From assembly GCA_030427085.1 (NCBI GenBank), contig JAUHXH010000002.1:248001-312000 (forward strand): a stretch of DNA of 64,000 nucleotides, written 5' to 3'. Each line of letters begins with the position of its first letter. The stretch's first letter is position 1. Made by a program: the position numbers and the translations under genes. The notes beneath the pieces are model-generated. The model saw only the letters and a list, made by a program, of their open reading frames with translations. It did not search any database and was not told the DNA's origin. Below, piece by piece: positions 34,042 through 45,344 of the stretch. The stretch comes from Gammaproteobacteria bacterium (GTDB lineage: Bacteria > Pseudomonadota > Gammaproteobacteria > Pseudomonadales > Halieaceae).

Positions 34042-35727
34042 TTACATCTGCTCCGGCGCGGAGACGCCCAGCAGGTCGAGACCATTGGCCAGCACCTGGC
34101 GCACCGCTTCGGACAAAGCCAGGCGGGCGTCGCGCAGGGCTGCGTCGTCCACCAGCATTTTGTGGGCGTTGTACCAGGTGTGGAAATCCCCGGCCAACTC
34201 GCGCAGGTAGGTGGCGATGGTGTGGGGTTCCAGGTCGCGGGCGGCGTTGGCCACCACTTCCGGGTACTGGTCCAGGCGCTTCAGAATGGCTTTTTCGTGC
34301 TCTTCGGTGAGCGCACCCAATTGTTCGAGCGCCTGCTCCCGGTTCCACGCACCGCCTTCCTCGGCCAGCTTGCGGAATACGCTGCAGGTGCGGGCGTGGG
34401 CGTACTGAATGTAGTACACCGGGTTGTCATTGCTCTGCGACAGGGCCAGGTCGATGTCGAAGGTGAGCTGGGAGGTGGGTGCGCGCGCGACCAGGAAGTA
34501 GCGGGTGGCGTCGCGGCCGACTTCGTCGATCAGGTCACGTAGGGTCAGGTAACTGCCGGCGCGCTTGGATATTTTGACTTCCTCCCCATCGCGCATCACG
34601 GTCACCATCTGGTGCAGGACATAGTCCGGCCAGCCCTCGGGGATGTTTTCGCCCAGGGCCTGCAGGCCCGCGCGCACGCGGGTCACGGTGCTGTGGTGGT
34701 CGGCGCCCTGCTCGTTGATCACCCGGCCAAAGCCCCGTTCCCACTTGTTCTTGTGGTAGGCCACATCGGGCAGGAAGTAGGTGTACTTGCCGTCGCTCTT
34801 GCGCATCACCCGGTCTTTGTCGTCGCCAAAGTCGGTGGTGCGCAGCCACAGGGCGCCGTCCTTTTCATAGGTGTGGCCCTGGCTGACCAGGCGCTCTACC
34901 GTCGCTTCCACGGCACCGCTGCTATAGAGGGAGGATTCAAGGAAGTAGAGGTCGAAGTCCACGCCGAAGGCTTTGAGATCCTGATCTTGCTCGCGGCGCA
35001 GATAGGCCACGGCGAAACGGCGGATTGCTTCCAGGTCATCGGCGTCACCGGCGCCGTCAACGTGTTGGTCCTCGGCGTCTACCGTTTCCTGCGCCATGTA
35101 GGACTTGGCGACGTCGACGATGTAATCACCCCGGTAGCCATCTTCCGGCCATGCAGCGTCCTCAGGCGTCATACCCTTGCAACGTGCCTGCACCGAGAGG
35201 GCGAGGTTGTCGATCTGCGCACCCGCATCGTTGTAGTAGAACTCGGAGTCCACATCCCAGCCCGCTGCGCGCAGCAGGCGGCACAGGCTGTCGCCCACCG
35301 CCGCGCCACGGCCGTGACCCACATGGAGGGGCCCGGTGGGGTTGGCGGACACGAATTCCACCTGCAGGCGCTTGCCCTCGCCACTGTTGCTGCGTCCGAA
35401 CTGCTCACCTTGCGCCAGAATCTTCTGCACCACAGCCTGGCTGGTGGCTTCGCTGAGGAAGAAGTTGATGAAGCCGGGGCCGGCGATTTCCGTTTGGCGC
35501 ACCAGATCGGAGGCGGGCAGGGCGTCACAGATACGCGCCGCCAGGTCGCGGGGCGGCATGCCGGCCGCCTTGGCCAGGGTCAGGGCGATATTGCTGGCCA
35601 GGTCGCCGTGGGATTTGTCGCGGGTGCGCTCAATATTGATGCGCGGTTCGACGTCTGCGGGCAGTACCCCGGCACCCTGTAGCGTGCCCAGCGCTGCTGA
35701 GATCAGTTGGGTAAGTTCTTGCTTCAT
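34042..35727 (-). CDS. argS: arginyl-tRNA synthetase
   Basis: Class I aminoacyl-tRNA synthetase that charges tRNA-Arg. The 561-residue length is typical. Landmarks are the N-terminal tRNA-binding additional domain, the HIGH motif as [11 protein letters not shown] near residue 130-140, a KMSKS-like [12 protein letters not shown] near 390-401, and the C-terminal DALR anticodon-binding domain ending [18 protein letters not shown] 35727 fits the conserved MKQELTQLI start; 11 further upstream codons are open but unsupported. Confidence 0.97.
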   Translation of the reverse strand: MKQELTQLISAALGTLQGAGVLPADVEPRINIERTRDKSHGDLASNIALTLAKAAGMPPRDLAARICDALPASDLVRQTEIAGPGFINFFLSEATSQAVVQKILAQGEQFGRSNSGEGKRLQVEFVSANPTGPLHVGHGRGAAVGDSLCRLLRAAGWDVDSEFYYNDAGAQIDNLALSVQARCKGMTPEDAAWPEDGYRGDYIVDVAKSYMAQETVDAEDQHVDGAGDADDLEAIRRFAVAYLRREQDQDLKAFGVDFDLYFLESSLYSSGAVEATVERLVSQGHTYEKDGALWLRTTDFGDDKDRVMRKSDGKYTYFLPDVAYHKNKWERGFGRVINEQGADHHSTVTRVRAGLQALGENIPEGWPDYVLHQMVTVMRDGEEVKISKRAGSYLTLRDLIDEVGRDATRYFLVARAPTSQLTFDIDLALSQSNDNPVYYIQYAHARTCSVFRKLAEEGGAWNREQALEQLGALTEEHEKAILKRLDQYPEVVANAARDLEPHTIATYLRELAGDFHTWYNAHKMLVDDAALRDARLALSEAVRQVLANGLDLLGVSAPEQM

Positions 35728-35825
35728 TGACTCTTGGAGATGTAATTGACCGGCAGCCAACGTGCTGCCGCTTGAACGGCGCTATTATCCTTGTTCGCTC
35801 GCTTGCATGCCAGCCCAAAGGGTCG

Positions 35826-38018
35826 TCAGAAGGCGTCCTGTGGATCCACATCCACGGACCAGCGCAAATCTCCCGGCGTTTTCATGGCACTGGCCTGTGC
35901 CACCAGCTCACCGAGGGCATGCTGCAGGGCGGGTCGCGAGGTACTGCGCAGCACCAAATGATTGCGAAACTTGCCCGCACGCCGTGGCAATGGCGCCGGC
36001 AACGGCCCGACGAGAGCGCATTCAGCGGGCAGGCCGACTTGTCGGCGCAGGTGGTGCAGGAATTGCTCGCCGGCCCCCGCTTTTCCGGTGTCAGCATGAA
36101 TCAGCGCCAGGAAACCGGCCGGGGGCATGCCGGATTCACGGCGTTGGGCCAGCAATGTGCGCGCGTAGTCAGCATAGGGCTGCGTGATCAGCGCCTGCAC
36201 TGTGGGGTGATCCGGGTAGTGGGTCTGCAGTAGCACCCGTCCGGGCACATCGGCCCGGCCCGCGCGACCGGCTACCTGGGTGAGCAGTTGCGCCATGCGC
36301 TCCTCACCGCGGAAATCGGTGGAGAACAGGCTGGTGTCGGTGTCCAGAATGCCCACCAGCGCCACCTGCGGGAAATGGTGGCCTTTGGCCAGCATCTGGG
36401 TACCCAGCAGGATGCAGGGGCCGCCCGCTGACACGGAGTCCACCAGGTCTGACATCGCCTGCCGGCCGCGAACGACGTCGCTGTCCACGCGGTGCACGGC
36501 CGTCTCGGGGAAGGCCGTCCGCAAATATTCGGCCACCTGTTCAGTACCCAATCCCGAGGTGGCCAACGCGCCGCTGCGGCACTGGGGGCAGGTTCTGGGC
36601 AGGCGCATGGACGCATTGCAGTGGTGGCAGCGCAGGTTGCGCTGTGCCCGGTGGACGGTCATCCGGGCATCGCAATGATGGCAATCCGCAATCCAGCCGC
36701 AGTCGTGGCACTGCAGTTGCGGTGCGTAGCCGCGGCGGTTCAGGAACAGCAGCACCTGCTGTTTGCGGGATAAAGTGTCGCGAATCGTTTGCAGCAGCGG
36801 TTCGGAAAAGCCCGACTGCAGGGGTGCCCGCCGCAAATCCAGGGTTTCGATAGGCGGCAGCGCGCCGCCGGATGCCCGCTGTTTGAGTGTGAGCAGGGTG
36901 CTGCGGCCGGATTCCGTATTGGCGATGCTCTCCAGCGCCGGGGTGGCGCTGCCCAGTACGATGGGCACACCACTGGTTCGCGCTCTCACGATGGCGACAT
37001 CCCGCGCCGAATAACGAAAGCCGTCGGACTGTTTGAAGGAGCGGTCGTGCTCCTCATCCACAATGATCAGGCCGGGACGGGGCAGGGGGGCAAACACCGC
37101 GGAGCGGGTACCGATAACGATGTGGGCGGCACCGGTTCGCGCCATTTCCCAGGCGCGGTAGCGCTCGCCCTCAGACAGGCCCGAGTGCATCACCGCCAGT
37201 CGGGCCTCGAAGCGCTCGCTGAAGCGGTTCAGGGTTTGCGGCGTGAGGCCAATTTCCGGAATCAGCACCAGCGCCTGGCGGCCCTGCTGCAGGCAGCGGT
37301 CGATCAGTTGCAGATACACTTCGGTTTTACCCGAGCCGGTCACCCCTTCCAGCAGAAAGCTCGCATACTTTCCCCAGTGTGCGTCAACGGCGGCCAGCGC
37401 GGCGGCCTGCTCCTCGTTCAGCGTCAGCGCGTCCCGCGCGCGAGGCGTCATGGCGACAGGTGGGATGGTGCAGCTTTCTACCAGCGTCTTCTTTTCCAGT
37501 TCTCGCAGCACCGCACGGCTGATTTCGCGTGCCTGCAAGGCTTCGTCACTGACCGCATCGGCGGCCTGCAGCAGGGCCAGTGCGGCCGCCTGCTTTTTGG
37601 CCCGGGACAGGGCGCCGGGGGGCAGGCCGCGCCCTTCGGTCGTCAGGCGCCAGGCACTTTCGCCCTGGGATTTGTGGGCTTCGCCTTTGCGCAGTGACGC
37701 GGGCAGGGCGGCGGGCAGCACCTCCCCCAGAGGGTGGCGATAGTAGTCCGCCGCCCATTGGCACAGCTGCATCAGCTCCGAAGAGACCAGGGCTTCCTGG
37801 TCCAGAATGGCGGTAGCGGAGCGTAGTTTGTCGAGGGCGATGTCGCTGGCCGGGACCACCTCGAGCAGGATGCCAATCACCTCTCGTGAACCAAAAGGCA
37901 CCAGCACCCGAATGCCCGCTTGCAGGCTGCCAAGCTGGGCGTCAGTGCAGTTTTCCGGTGGCAGATAATCAAAGGCCTGGCGCAGGGGCGAGGGGATGGC
38001 CAGTCGCAGTACAGACAT
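35826..38018 (-). CDS. priA: primosomal protein N' (replication restart helicase PriA)
   Basis: PriA recognises stalled forks and reloads the replisome. The 730-residue protein has the N-terminal 3'-DNA-binding domain (about 1-100), a helicase core with Walker A EGVTGSGKTEVY near residue 218-229 and DEEH near 322-325, and the zinc-binding cysteine cluster (CHDCGWIADCHHCDARM, then CHHC and CPQC) around 435-480, followed by the second RecA lobe. It lies between argS and rpmE as in Pseudomonas, divergent from rpmE. Confidence 0.96.
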   Translation of the reverse strand: MSVLRLAIPSPLRQAFDYLPPENCTDAQLGSLQAGIRVLVPFGSREVIGILLEVVPASDIALDKLRSATAILDQEALVSSELMQLCQWAADYYRHPLGEVLPAALPASLRKGEAHKSQGESAWRLTTEGRGLPPGALSRAKKQAAALALLQAADAVSDEALQAREISRAVLRELEKKTLVESCTIPPVAMTPRARDALTLNEEQAAALAAVDAHWGKYASFLLEGVTGSGKTEVYLQLIDRCLQQGRQALVLIPEIGLTPQTLNRFSERFEARLAVMHSGLSEGERYRAWEMARTGAAHIVIGTRSAVFAPLPRPGLIIVDEEHDRSFKQSDGFRYSARDVAIVRARTSGVPIVLGSATPALESIANTESGRSTLLTLKQRASGGALPPIETLDLRRAPLQSGFSEPLLQTIRDTLSRKQQVLLFLNRRGYAPQLQCHDCGWIADCHHCDARMTVHRAQRNLRCHHCNASMRLPRTCPQCRSGALATSGLGTEQVAEYLRTAFPETAVHRVDSDVVRGRQAMSDLVDSVSAGGPCILLGTQMLAKGHHFPQVALVGILDTDTSLFSTDFRGEERMAQLLTQVAGRAGRADVPGRVLLQTHYPDHPTVQALITQPYADYARTLLAQRRESGMPPAGFLALIHADTGKAGAGEQFLHHLRRQVGLPAECALVGPLPAPLPRRAGKFRNHLVLRSTSRPALQHALGELVAQASAMKTPGDLRWSVDVDPQDAF

Positions 38019-38079
38019 AGTGCCCCTTGGGCGGTCAGAAAGGTGAAAAAGAGCTAGTGTAACAAAAGCCCGCAGGCGC

Positions 38080-38107
38080 TTGCTTTAGTTCCGCTCTCTG
38101 GTATGAT
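38080..38107 (+). promoter_or_regulatory. rpmE promoter
   Basis: TTGCTT (38080-38085) and TATGAT (38102-38107, 5 of 6) with 16 bases between them. The predicted start near 38114 leaves a leader of about 100 nt before rpmE. Confidence 0.65.
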
Positions 38108-38113
38108 GCCCGC

Positions 38114-38215
38114 CTATTTTTTGACCGTCCCCGGGGTTGGCCCAAGGGCGGACTCCAGAAAAGATGCGGTACCCGGCAGGGATCGGGCGGCGGCATCACT
38201 GACAAGGAGCTAACC
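38114..38215 (+). ncRNA. rpmE 5' leader, candidate L31 autoregulatory structure
   Basis: About 100 untranslated bases lie between the predicted start and the rpmE ATG, rich in potential stems (for example CCCCGGGG and complementary CCGTCC/GGGCGG segments) and ending in a strong AAGGAG site at 38205-38210. L31 leaders with autoregulatory structure are known in gammaproteobacteria. I did not verify a consensus fold. Confidence 0.4.
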
Positions 38216-38431
38216 ATGCAAGCTGAAATTCATCCCAAATACGAGGAAGTCACCGCGACCTGTTCCTGTGGCAACCAGATCAAGACCCGCTCCACCGTGT
38301 GCGCGGACTTCCACATCGACGTATGTTCCCAGTGTCACCCCTTCTTCACTGGCAAGCAGAAGATCGTTGACAGCGGTGGCCGTGTCGATCGCTTCAAGAA
38401 GCGTTTCGGCAGCCGCGGCGCCAAGCGCTAA
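38216..38431 (+). CDS. rpmE: 50S ribosomal protein L31 (zinc-binding type)
   Basis: A 71-residue L31 bridging the ribosomal subunits. The four zinc ligands of the C+ form are present (C16, C18, C37, C40), along with the conserved [16 protein letters not shown] start and HPFFTGKQK. An additional cysteine is at C29. Zinc-containing L31 is the form normally used when zinc is sufficient; no zinc-free paralogue is in this window. It is a single-gene unit with its own promoter and terminator. Confidence 0.98.
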   Translation: MQAEIHPKYEEVTATCSCGNQIKTRSTVCADFHIDVCSQCHPFFTGKQKIVDSGGRVDRFKKRFGSRGAKR

Positions 38432-38467
38432 GCAGCCTTACCTTTCGGGTGCTTCGGCGCCCGAACG

Positions 38468-38503
38468 CAAAAACGCCCTGGCTTTTCAGCCGGGGCGTTT
38501 TTG
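38468..38503. terminator. bidirectional terminator between rpmE and the malic enzyme gene
   Basis: CAAAAACGCCC pairs with GGGCGTTTTTG, extended inside by GGC/GCC, around a small loop. A-run and T-run flank the stem symmetrically, so it can stop both rpmE and the convergent malic enzyme transcript. Confidence 0.92.
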
Positions 38504-38557
38504 TTTGAGCCTGTCGTTTTTTCGACTTAAGCGGGGAACGCTTTGAGCAGGTAGCGG

Positions 38558-39802
38558 CTAGAGCGGGTAGTGCTCGGGATAGGGCAGGCGGGCTACGCCG
38601 CTGTCCACCGCTGCCTGGGCCACGGCGGCCGAGAGTCGGCCCAGCAGTCGGGGGTCCATCGGTTTGGGGATAATGTACTCGGGGCCGAAGCTCATCGCCG
38701 GGGCGTCGTAGGCATCCAGCACCACTTGCGGTACCGGTTCCCGGGCGACATCACACAGCGCCTTCACTGCGGCCACTTTCATCTCTTCATTGATACACGT
38801 AGCGCGAACATCCAGTGCGCCGCGGAAGATGAAGGGGAAGCCCAGCACATTGTTGACCTGGTTCGGGTAGTCCGATCGGCCGGTGGCCATGATCACGTCG
38901 TCCCGCGTTGCGTGGGCCAGTTCCGGTTTGATTTCCGGGTCGGGGTTGGAGCAGGCGAACACAATGGGGCGGGGTGCCATGGAGCGCAGCATGTCGGCGC
39001 TTAGCAGGTCCGCACCAGACAGGCCAACAAACACATCCGCGCCATCGATGGCGTCCAGCAGGCTGCGCTTGTCAGTTGTGTTGGCGAACTCCTGCTTGTA
39101 CTTGTTAACGCCTTCGCGGCCGGTGTAGATGACACCGCGGCGATCCAGCATGTAGATGTTCTCACGCCGTGCCCCCATGCTGACCAGCAGGCGCATGCAG
39201 GCAATGGCCGCCGCGCCGGCACCCAGACAGGTGACCACTGCGTCTTCAATCTTCTTACCCTGGATTTCCAGCGCGCTGACCAGGCCGGCGGCGGTGACGA
39301 TGGCCGTGCCGTGCTGGTCGTCGTGAAATACCGGAATGTCACAGCGCTCGATCAATTGCGCTTCAATTTCGAAACACTCCGGTGCCTTGATGTCTTCCAG
39401 GTTGATACCGCCGAAGGTGCTGGCGATGCGGGCCACGGTGTCCACGAACTCGTCGACCTGCTCGGTTTCCACTTCGATGTCGATGGAGTTGATGCCGGCG
39501 AAGCGTTTGAACAGCAGGGCCTTGCCCTCCATCACCGGCTTGCCGGCCAGTGCCCCCAGATTACCCAGTCCCAGCACCGCGGTGCCATTGCTGATGACCG
39601 CTACCAGATTGCCCTTGCCGGTGTAGCGGTAGGCGTCTTCCGGGTTATCGGCGATTTTCAGGCAGGGTGCGGCAACACCGGGGCTGTACGCCAAAGAGAG
39701 GTCGCGCTGGGTTTCAGCGGGAGTGGTCAGCTCAATGCTGATTTTTCCCGGCAGGGGGCTGGCGTGGTAATCCAGCGCCGCTTGTTGGAGGTCGTCGCTC
39801 AT
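38558..39802 (-). CDS. maeB: malic enzyme, short form (oxaloacetate-decarboxylating)
   Basis: Converts malate to pyruvate, CO2 and NAD(P)H. The 414-residue protein has only the malic enzyme catalytic and NAD-binding domains and lacks the C-terminal phosphotransacetylase-like half of E. coli MaeB. Landmarks are [13 protein letters not shown] near residues 36-48, the catalytic-lysine region [14 protein letters not shown] near 90-103, [11 protein letters not shown] near 159-169, and the nucleotide loop [10 protein letters not shown] near 194-203. Whether it prefers NADP or NAD cannot be told from here. It sits between rpmE and ponA as in Pseudomonas. Confidence 0.93.
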   Translation of the reverse strand: MSDDLQQAALDYHASPLPGKISIELTTPAETQRDLSLAYSPGVAAPCLKIADNPEDAYRYTGKGNLVAVISNGTAVLGLGNLGALAGKPVMEGKALLFKRFAGINSIDIEVETEQVDEFVDTVARIASTFGGINLEDIKAPECFEIEAQLIERCDIPVFHDDQHGTAIVTAAGLVSALEIQGKKIEDAVVTCLGAGAAAIACMRLLVSMGARRENIYMLDRRGVIYTGREGVNKYKQEFANTTDKRSLLDAIDGADVFVGLSGADLLSADMLRSMAPRPIVFACSNPDPEIKPELAHATRDDVIMATGRSDYPNQVNNVLGFPFIFRGALDVRATCINEEMKVAAVKALCDVAREPVPQVVLDAYDAPAMSFGPEYIIPKPMDPRLLGRLSAAVAQAAVDSGVARLPYPEHYPL

Positions 39803-39897
39803 CGGGCTGCGTGGCTCCGGGGATGGGGATTTTGGGGGTGCCTGAGCATATAGAAAAGGCTGTTACGGAACAACCAGCGCGGGGTGGTAATCCTGAG

Positions 39898-39926
39898 GGT
39901 TTGGGGAGGATGGCCCTCCCCGAACC
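39898..39926. terminator. stem-loop after ponA
   Basis: GGTT-T-GGGGAGG and CCTCCCC-G-AACC pair around a 5-nt loop, 9 bases beyond the ponA stop. No long T run follows on the minus strand, so it is a terminator-like structure of uncertain strength. Confidence 0.5.
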
Positions 39927-39935
39927 GGGATGCGA

Positions 39936-42353
39936 CTAGAAAATGTCGCGTATCAGGTCTTCCGTGCCCTTATTGCCGGACCCCGGACCCTCCTGAGCAG
40001 CTTGCTCCTGGGGTACGTGTTCCTCGCGGAAGTACTCGAAGATGGCGTCTTTCTGCCCGGGTACGGCCAGCAGGCCGCTGGTGGGGTCGATGCGCACCCG
40101 CGCCAGGCCCGGTGGCAGGGGGCGTTTGCGCTCCGGCAGGCCGTCCAGCGCCTCGCGCATAAAGTCGATCCAGATGGGCAGGGCCGCGGTGCCGCCAAAC
40201 TCTCGTTTGCCCAATGGCGTGTACTCGTCAAAGCCCACCCACGCGGTGGTAATCACGTCGGGGCTGTAGCCGGAGAACCAGGCGTCCATGGGGCCGTTGG
40301 TGGTTCCGGTCTTGCCAGCCAGGTCGTTGCGCTTCAATACCAGCGCCTTGGTGCCGGTGCCGCGGGTGATGACGTCCTTGAGGATACTGTCGATGATGAA
40401 ATTGACTCGCGGGTCCATGATGCGCGGTGCGTGCGGGTTTTCGTCGCTGGCGAGGATTTCCTCAATACTGAGTTCGCCTTCCTCCAGCGCCGGTTCCATG
40501 TCCTCCGCGCAGCTGCGACAGGCCGTAGGGGGGCGCGCCTGGAAAACTTCTTCGCCGGCCAGGTTGTCGATGCGCTCGATCAGGTAGGGCTCCACCTTGA
40601 AGCCACCGTTGGCCAGCACGGCGTAAGCTGAGGCGATTTCCATCGGTGTCATGGCATGACTGCCCAGGGCCAGGGACAGATCGTGCGGGAACTCGTCGGC
40701 GTCGAAACCGAAGCGGGCCACATAGTCCAGCATGGCGGCCACGCCGATGCGCTGCAGAATGCGGATGGACACCAGGTTGCGGGACTTGGTCAGCGCCCAA
40801 CGCATTCGGGTGGGGCCGTAGAATTTGCCGGCGTCATTTTCCGGCCGCCAGAGGTCTTCCAGCGATTGATCCTCAAACACCACGGGGGCATCGTTGATGA
40901 TGGTGGCGGCGGTGAGGCCGCTCTCCAGTGCCGCGCTGTAAACAAAGGGTTTGAAGTTCGAGCCCGGCTGGCGTTTGGCCTGGGTGGCCCGATTGAACTT
41001 GGACAGCGCAAACCCGGTGCCGCCGACAACGCTGAGCAGGGCGCCGTTGTCCGGATTCATGGACACGAGCGCAGCCTGCGCCGCCGGTATCTGGCCCAGC
41101 TGAGGGATGCCTTCGGCGTCGTAGCGCACGCGCACCAGATCGCCCACCTGCAACACGTCACCCGGTAGCTTCGGCGCTGGGCCGCGCAGGTTTTCGTTGC
41201 GGTAGGGGCGAGCCTGCTTCAGGCCCTGGTCCCAGCCCAGTTCCACACTCGAGCCATCAGCTAATAATAGAAGGACGGAGGTTTCCAGCAGTTCGGTGAC
41301 TACAGCCGGTATCTGCCCGGCAATCGTTGGCGTATTTTCCAGCGTCGCCAGCCACTGCGCCTCCCGATCCTCGTCGCTGAAATCCAGTTTTCGCTCCGGG
41401 CCGCGGTAACCGTGGCGGCGGTCGTAGAGGGCCAGGCCATTGTTCACCGCGTTCTGGGCTACGCCCTGCAGCCGGCTGTCGATGGTGGTGTAGACGCTGT
41501 AGCCGTCGTTGTAGGCGGCCAGCCCGTAGCGCTGGAGCATTTCCTGGCGCACCATTTCCGCCGCATAGGGGGCGTCGAAGGTCAGCCGTGCACCGTGATG
41601 GGTGGCAATCACCGGAGAGGCGGCGGCGGAGCGGTATTCGGCGGGTGTGATGTAGCCCAGCTGTTGCATCCGGCCGAGAATCCAGTCGCGGCGCTCGCGG
41701 GCGATGGTCGGGTTGGTCAATGGGTTGCGGGTGGAGGGCGCCTTGGGGACGCCCGCCAGCAACGCAAACTGAGGCAACTCGAGTTCTGCCAGGGATTTAC
41801 CGTAGTAAACCTGCGCAGCCGCATCGAAACCGTAGGCACGGTGGCCGAGGAACATGCGGTTAACGTACAGCTCGAAAATCTCCCGCTTGCTGAGGGCGCG
41901 CTCGATTTCGATGGCCAGCAGGATCTCGTTGAACTTGCGCATGAAGGTCTGATCGAGGGTGAGGAAGTAATTCCGCGCCACCTGCATGGTCAACGTTGAG
42001 CCACCGGAGCCTTTCTCGCCAGTAAGTACTAACTCCGAAACTGCTCGGCCCAGTGCCATGAAGTCGATGCCGTGGTGGCGGAAGAAACTGTCATCCTCCG
42101 CGGCCAGCAGCGCCTGGACGAATTGTTCAGGAATTTCCTCAAAAGCGATGGGGCTGCGTTTCTGTTCCCCGAACTGGCCGATGAGTTCCCCGTCGCGGGT
42201 GTACACGCGCATCGGGGTTTGCAGGCGGACATCCCGGAGTGTTTCCACATCCGGCAGGTCAGGGGCGAGGTAAAGATACACGCCGGCTAACAGCCAAAAG
42301 GCACCAAAAGTGCCTAGAAGTGCCAGGCGCACAAATGTTCGGACTAGTTTCAT
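39936..42353 (-). CDS. ponA: penicillin-binding protein 1A
   Basis: A bifunctional class A PBP that polymerises and cross-links peptidoglycan. The 805-residue protein has an N-terminal membrane helix (about 10-30), the glycosyltransferase domain with catalytic E86 in EDDSFFRHHGID, GSTLTMQVARN near 127-137 and KRELFE-like KREIFELYVNRM. A PBP1A-type OB insert follows, then the transpeptidase domain with the serine nucleophile near residue 465 in PGSNFKP and KTGT near 682. It is divergent from the pilMNOPQ operon, the standard pairing in gammaproteobacteria. Confidence 0.96.
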   Translation of the reverse strand: MKLVRTFVRLALLGTFGAFWLLAGVYLYLAPDLPDVETLRDVRLQTPMRVYTRDGELIGQFGEQKRSPIAFEEIPEQFVQALLAAEDDSFFRHHGIDFMALGRAVSELVLTGEKGSGGSTLTMQVARNYFLTLDQTFMRKFNEILLAIEIERALSKREIFELYVNRMFLGHRAYGFDAAAQVYYGKSLAELELPQFALLAGVPKAPSTRNPLTNPTIARERRDWILGRMQQLGYITPAEYRSAAASPVIATHHGARLTFDAPYAAEMVRQEMLQRYGLAAYNDGYSVYTTIDSRLQGVAQNAVNNGLALYDRRHGYRGPERKLDFSDEDREAQWLATLENTPTIAGQIPAVVTELLETSVLLLLADGSSVELGWDQGLKQARPYRNENLRGPAPKLPGDVLQVGDLVRVRYDAEGIPQLGQIPAAQAALVSMNPDNGALLSVVGGTGFALSKFNRATQAKRQPGSNFKPFVYSAALESGLTAATIINDAPVVFEDQSLEDLWRPENDAGKFYGPTRMRWALTKSRNLVSIRILQRIGVAAMLDYVARFGFDADEFPHDLSLALGSHAMTPMEIASAYAVLANGGFKVEPYLIERIDNLAGEEVFQARPPTACRSCAEDMEPALEEGELSIEEILASDENPHAPRIMDPRVNFIIDSILKDVITRGTGTKALVLKRNDLAGKTGTTNGPMDAWFSGYSPDVITTAWVGFDEYTPLGKREFGGTAALPIWIDFMREALDGLPERKRPLPPGLARVRIDPTSGLLAVPGQKDAIFEYFREEHVPQEQAAQEGPGSGNKGTEDLIRDIF

Positions 42354-42536
42354 ACGTCCCTTTTACTTAGATCCCGTCAAGTATTGGGCATGGCGCGCGG
42401 CACCGGGATACGACGTGGCCGCGGCGGGAAATGTAATTATATGTGCATTTTTTCTTTTCCTGCACCAACCTCTATGTTATACCTTTTAATTAATGTATCA
42501 GTGCATAAAAATATCCTAAGTTAGTGAAACTGATAG

Positions 42537-43609
<1,073 letters not shown>

Positions 43610-43610
<1 letters not shown>

Positions 43611-44179
43611 TGGCGCAGATTAACTTATTACCGTGGCGCGAGGAGCGCCGACAGGAACTCAAGCAAGAGTTCGTGGTGGTGCTGGTCATGGTTGCCCTGC
43701 TGGGCGTGGCCCTGCTGTTTTTGGGCGACATGATCGTCAATGGGCAGATCGACGAGCAGAAATCGCGCAACCAGTACCTGAAAACCAACATCGCCGAGCT
43801 CAACGAGCAGGTTAAGGAAATTCAGGAACTGAAACGCAAGCGCGGTCAACTCATTGACCGGATGCGCGTGATTCAGGAACTGCAGGGTAACCGGCCGGTG
43901 ATTGTGCGCATTCTCGACCAGTTGGTTCGCACCGTTCCCGACGGCGTGTTCTACACCAACCTCGTCAACAGAAGCGGCAGCATCCAGATCGATGGCATCG
44001 CGGAATCCAACAACCGTGTGTCGAGCCTGATGCGTAACCTGGATGCCTCGGAGTGGTTTACCGATCCCAACCTGGACGCAGTGCGGGCGGCACCGGAATA
44101 CGGTGACCAGGCCAATACCTTCACCTTGACGGTGAAAGTGCAGCTGCCCAATTCCGGCAACAGCGAGGAGGAGGGCTGA
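43610..44179 (+). CDS. pilN: type IV pilus assembly protein PilN
   Basis: A 189-residue bitopic inner-membrane protein. The cytoplasmic INLLPWREERR motif at residues 4-14 is the known PilM-binding site; a membrane helix spans about 22-42, a coiled coil about 48-85, and a ferredoxin-like periplasmic domain follows. Its ATG shares one base with the pilM stop, so translation is coupled. Confidence 0.96.
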
Positions 44180-44180
44180 G

Positions 44181-44798
44181 ATGGCACTAGAGGACAGCCT
44201 GCGCGGCTTGCGCGAACTGGACATTAACGACCTGGATTTCGACAACATCGGCTCCTGGCCGATGCTGGTGAAAGTCTTTATCTGGGTGGCAGTGTTGGCC
44301 GGTGTGCTGGCGCTGGGATATTTCTACCATATTCAGGATCTGCAGAAGTCACTGGCCAAAGTGGAGCAGGAAGAGCAGAAGCTGAAAAAGGAATTTGAAC
44401 AGAAGGCCTTTGAGGCCGCCAACCTGGATGCGTACCGCAAACAGATGGAAGAGATGGAAGTCTCCTTTGGCGCGTTGGTCAGCCAGTTGCCAAGCGACAC
44501 CGAAGTGCCGGGCCTGCTGGAAGATATCACCAACAAGGGCCTGCTCAATGGTTTGATGATCAGTACCATCGACCTGCAGAACGAGGTCAGCCGTGAGTTT
44601 TATGTGGAGTTGCCCATCGCCATCACGGCGGAGGGTTCCTACCACGACCTCGGCGCCTTCGTCAGTGGCATGGCGGCCCTGCCGCGGATCGTCACCCTGC
44701 ACGACTTCTCCATCAAGGGGAATCCAGCCGGGGAGGCCAATCGCCTGTCCGTTGCCATGGTGGCCAAGACCTACCGCTACAAGGATGAGGAGAGCTAA
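44181..44798 (+). CDS. pilO: type IV pilus assembly protein PilO
   Basis: A 205-residue partner of PilN. It has a short cytoplasmic start, a membrane helix near residues 30-52, a coiled coil (about 55-95), and a periplasmic domain with LPSDTEVPGLLEDITNKGLLNGL near 98-120. PilN/PilO heterodimers connect PilM to PilP. One base separates it from pilN. Confidence 0.96.
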   Translation: MALEDSLRGLRELDINDLDFDNIGSWPMLVKVFIWVAVLAGVLALGYFYHIQDLQKSLAKVEQEEQKLKKEFEQKAFEAANLDAYRKQMEEMEVSFGALVSQLPSDTEVPGLLEDITNKGLLNGLMISTIDLQNEVSREFYVELPIAITAEGSYHDLGAFVSGMAALPRIVTLHDFSIKGNPAGEANRLSVAMVAKTYRYKDEES

Positions 44799-44800
44799 GC

Positions 44801-45328
44801 ATGTACTTGACTCGTCTGCCCCTGTTGGCCGCCGGCCTGATCGCCCTGACTGCCTGTTCCGGACAGGACTTCTCCGATCTCGACGGCTTTATGGAAGAAA
44901 AGCGTGCGCGGCCCGGCGGGATTATCGAGCCGATTCCCACGTTCAAGGCCTATGAGGCGTTTGCCTATAGCGCCACCACCCAGCGCAGCCCTTTTGATCG
45001 CCCGATCGAAGTGCGGGAGATATCCCAGCTGCAGTCGGTGAGCGCCGTGAAGCCGGATGACAACCGGCCGAAGGAATTCCTGGAACAGTTCACCCTCGAT
45101 TCATTGTCCATGGTGGGCAGCCTGTCTCGTTCGGGTGTGGATTGGACTTTGATCAAGGACCCGGATGGCGGCGTGCACCGGGTGCGCCTGGGGGATCACC
45201 TGGGGCGTGATCACGGCAAGATTGTCGAGATGACCGACACCTATGTGGCGGTGGTCGAAATCGTCAGTGACGGTACAGAAGAAGGCTGGGTGGAACGGCC
45301 TCGCACACTTAAATTGAGCAGCTTGTAG
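44801..45328 (+). CDS. pilP: type IV pilus lipoprotein PilP
   Basis: A 175-residue inner-membrane lipoprotein. The signal peptide ends in the lipobox LTAC with the modified cysteine near residue 19. A flexible segment that binds PilN/PilO follows, then the beta-sandwich HR domain (about 95-175, with GVDWTLIKDPDGGVHRVRLGDHLG) that contacts the PilQ secretin. It is preceded by pilO with a 2-base gap. Confidence 0.95.
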   Translation: MYLTRLPLLAAGLIALTACSGQDFSDLDGFMEEKRARPGGIIEPIPTFKAYEAFAYSATTQRSPFDRPIEVREISQLQSVSAVKPDDNRPKEFLEQFTLDSLSMVGSLSRSGVDWTLIKDPDGGVHRVRLGDHLGRDHGKIVEMTDTYVAVVEIVSDGTEEGWVERPRTLKLSSL

Positions 45329-45344
45329 TTCGGGACCATTGGTG

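Noticed and set aside
34612-35682. 356-codon frame antisense to argS
   Set aside because: Shadow frame; argS motifs on the other strand are complete.
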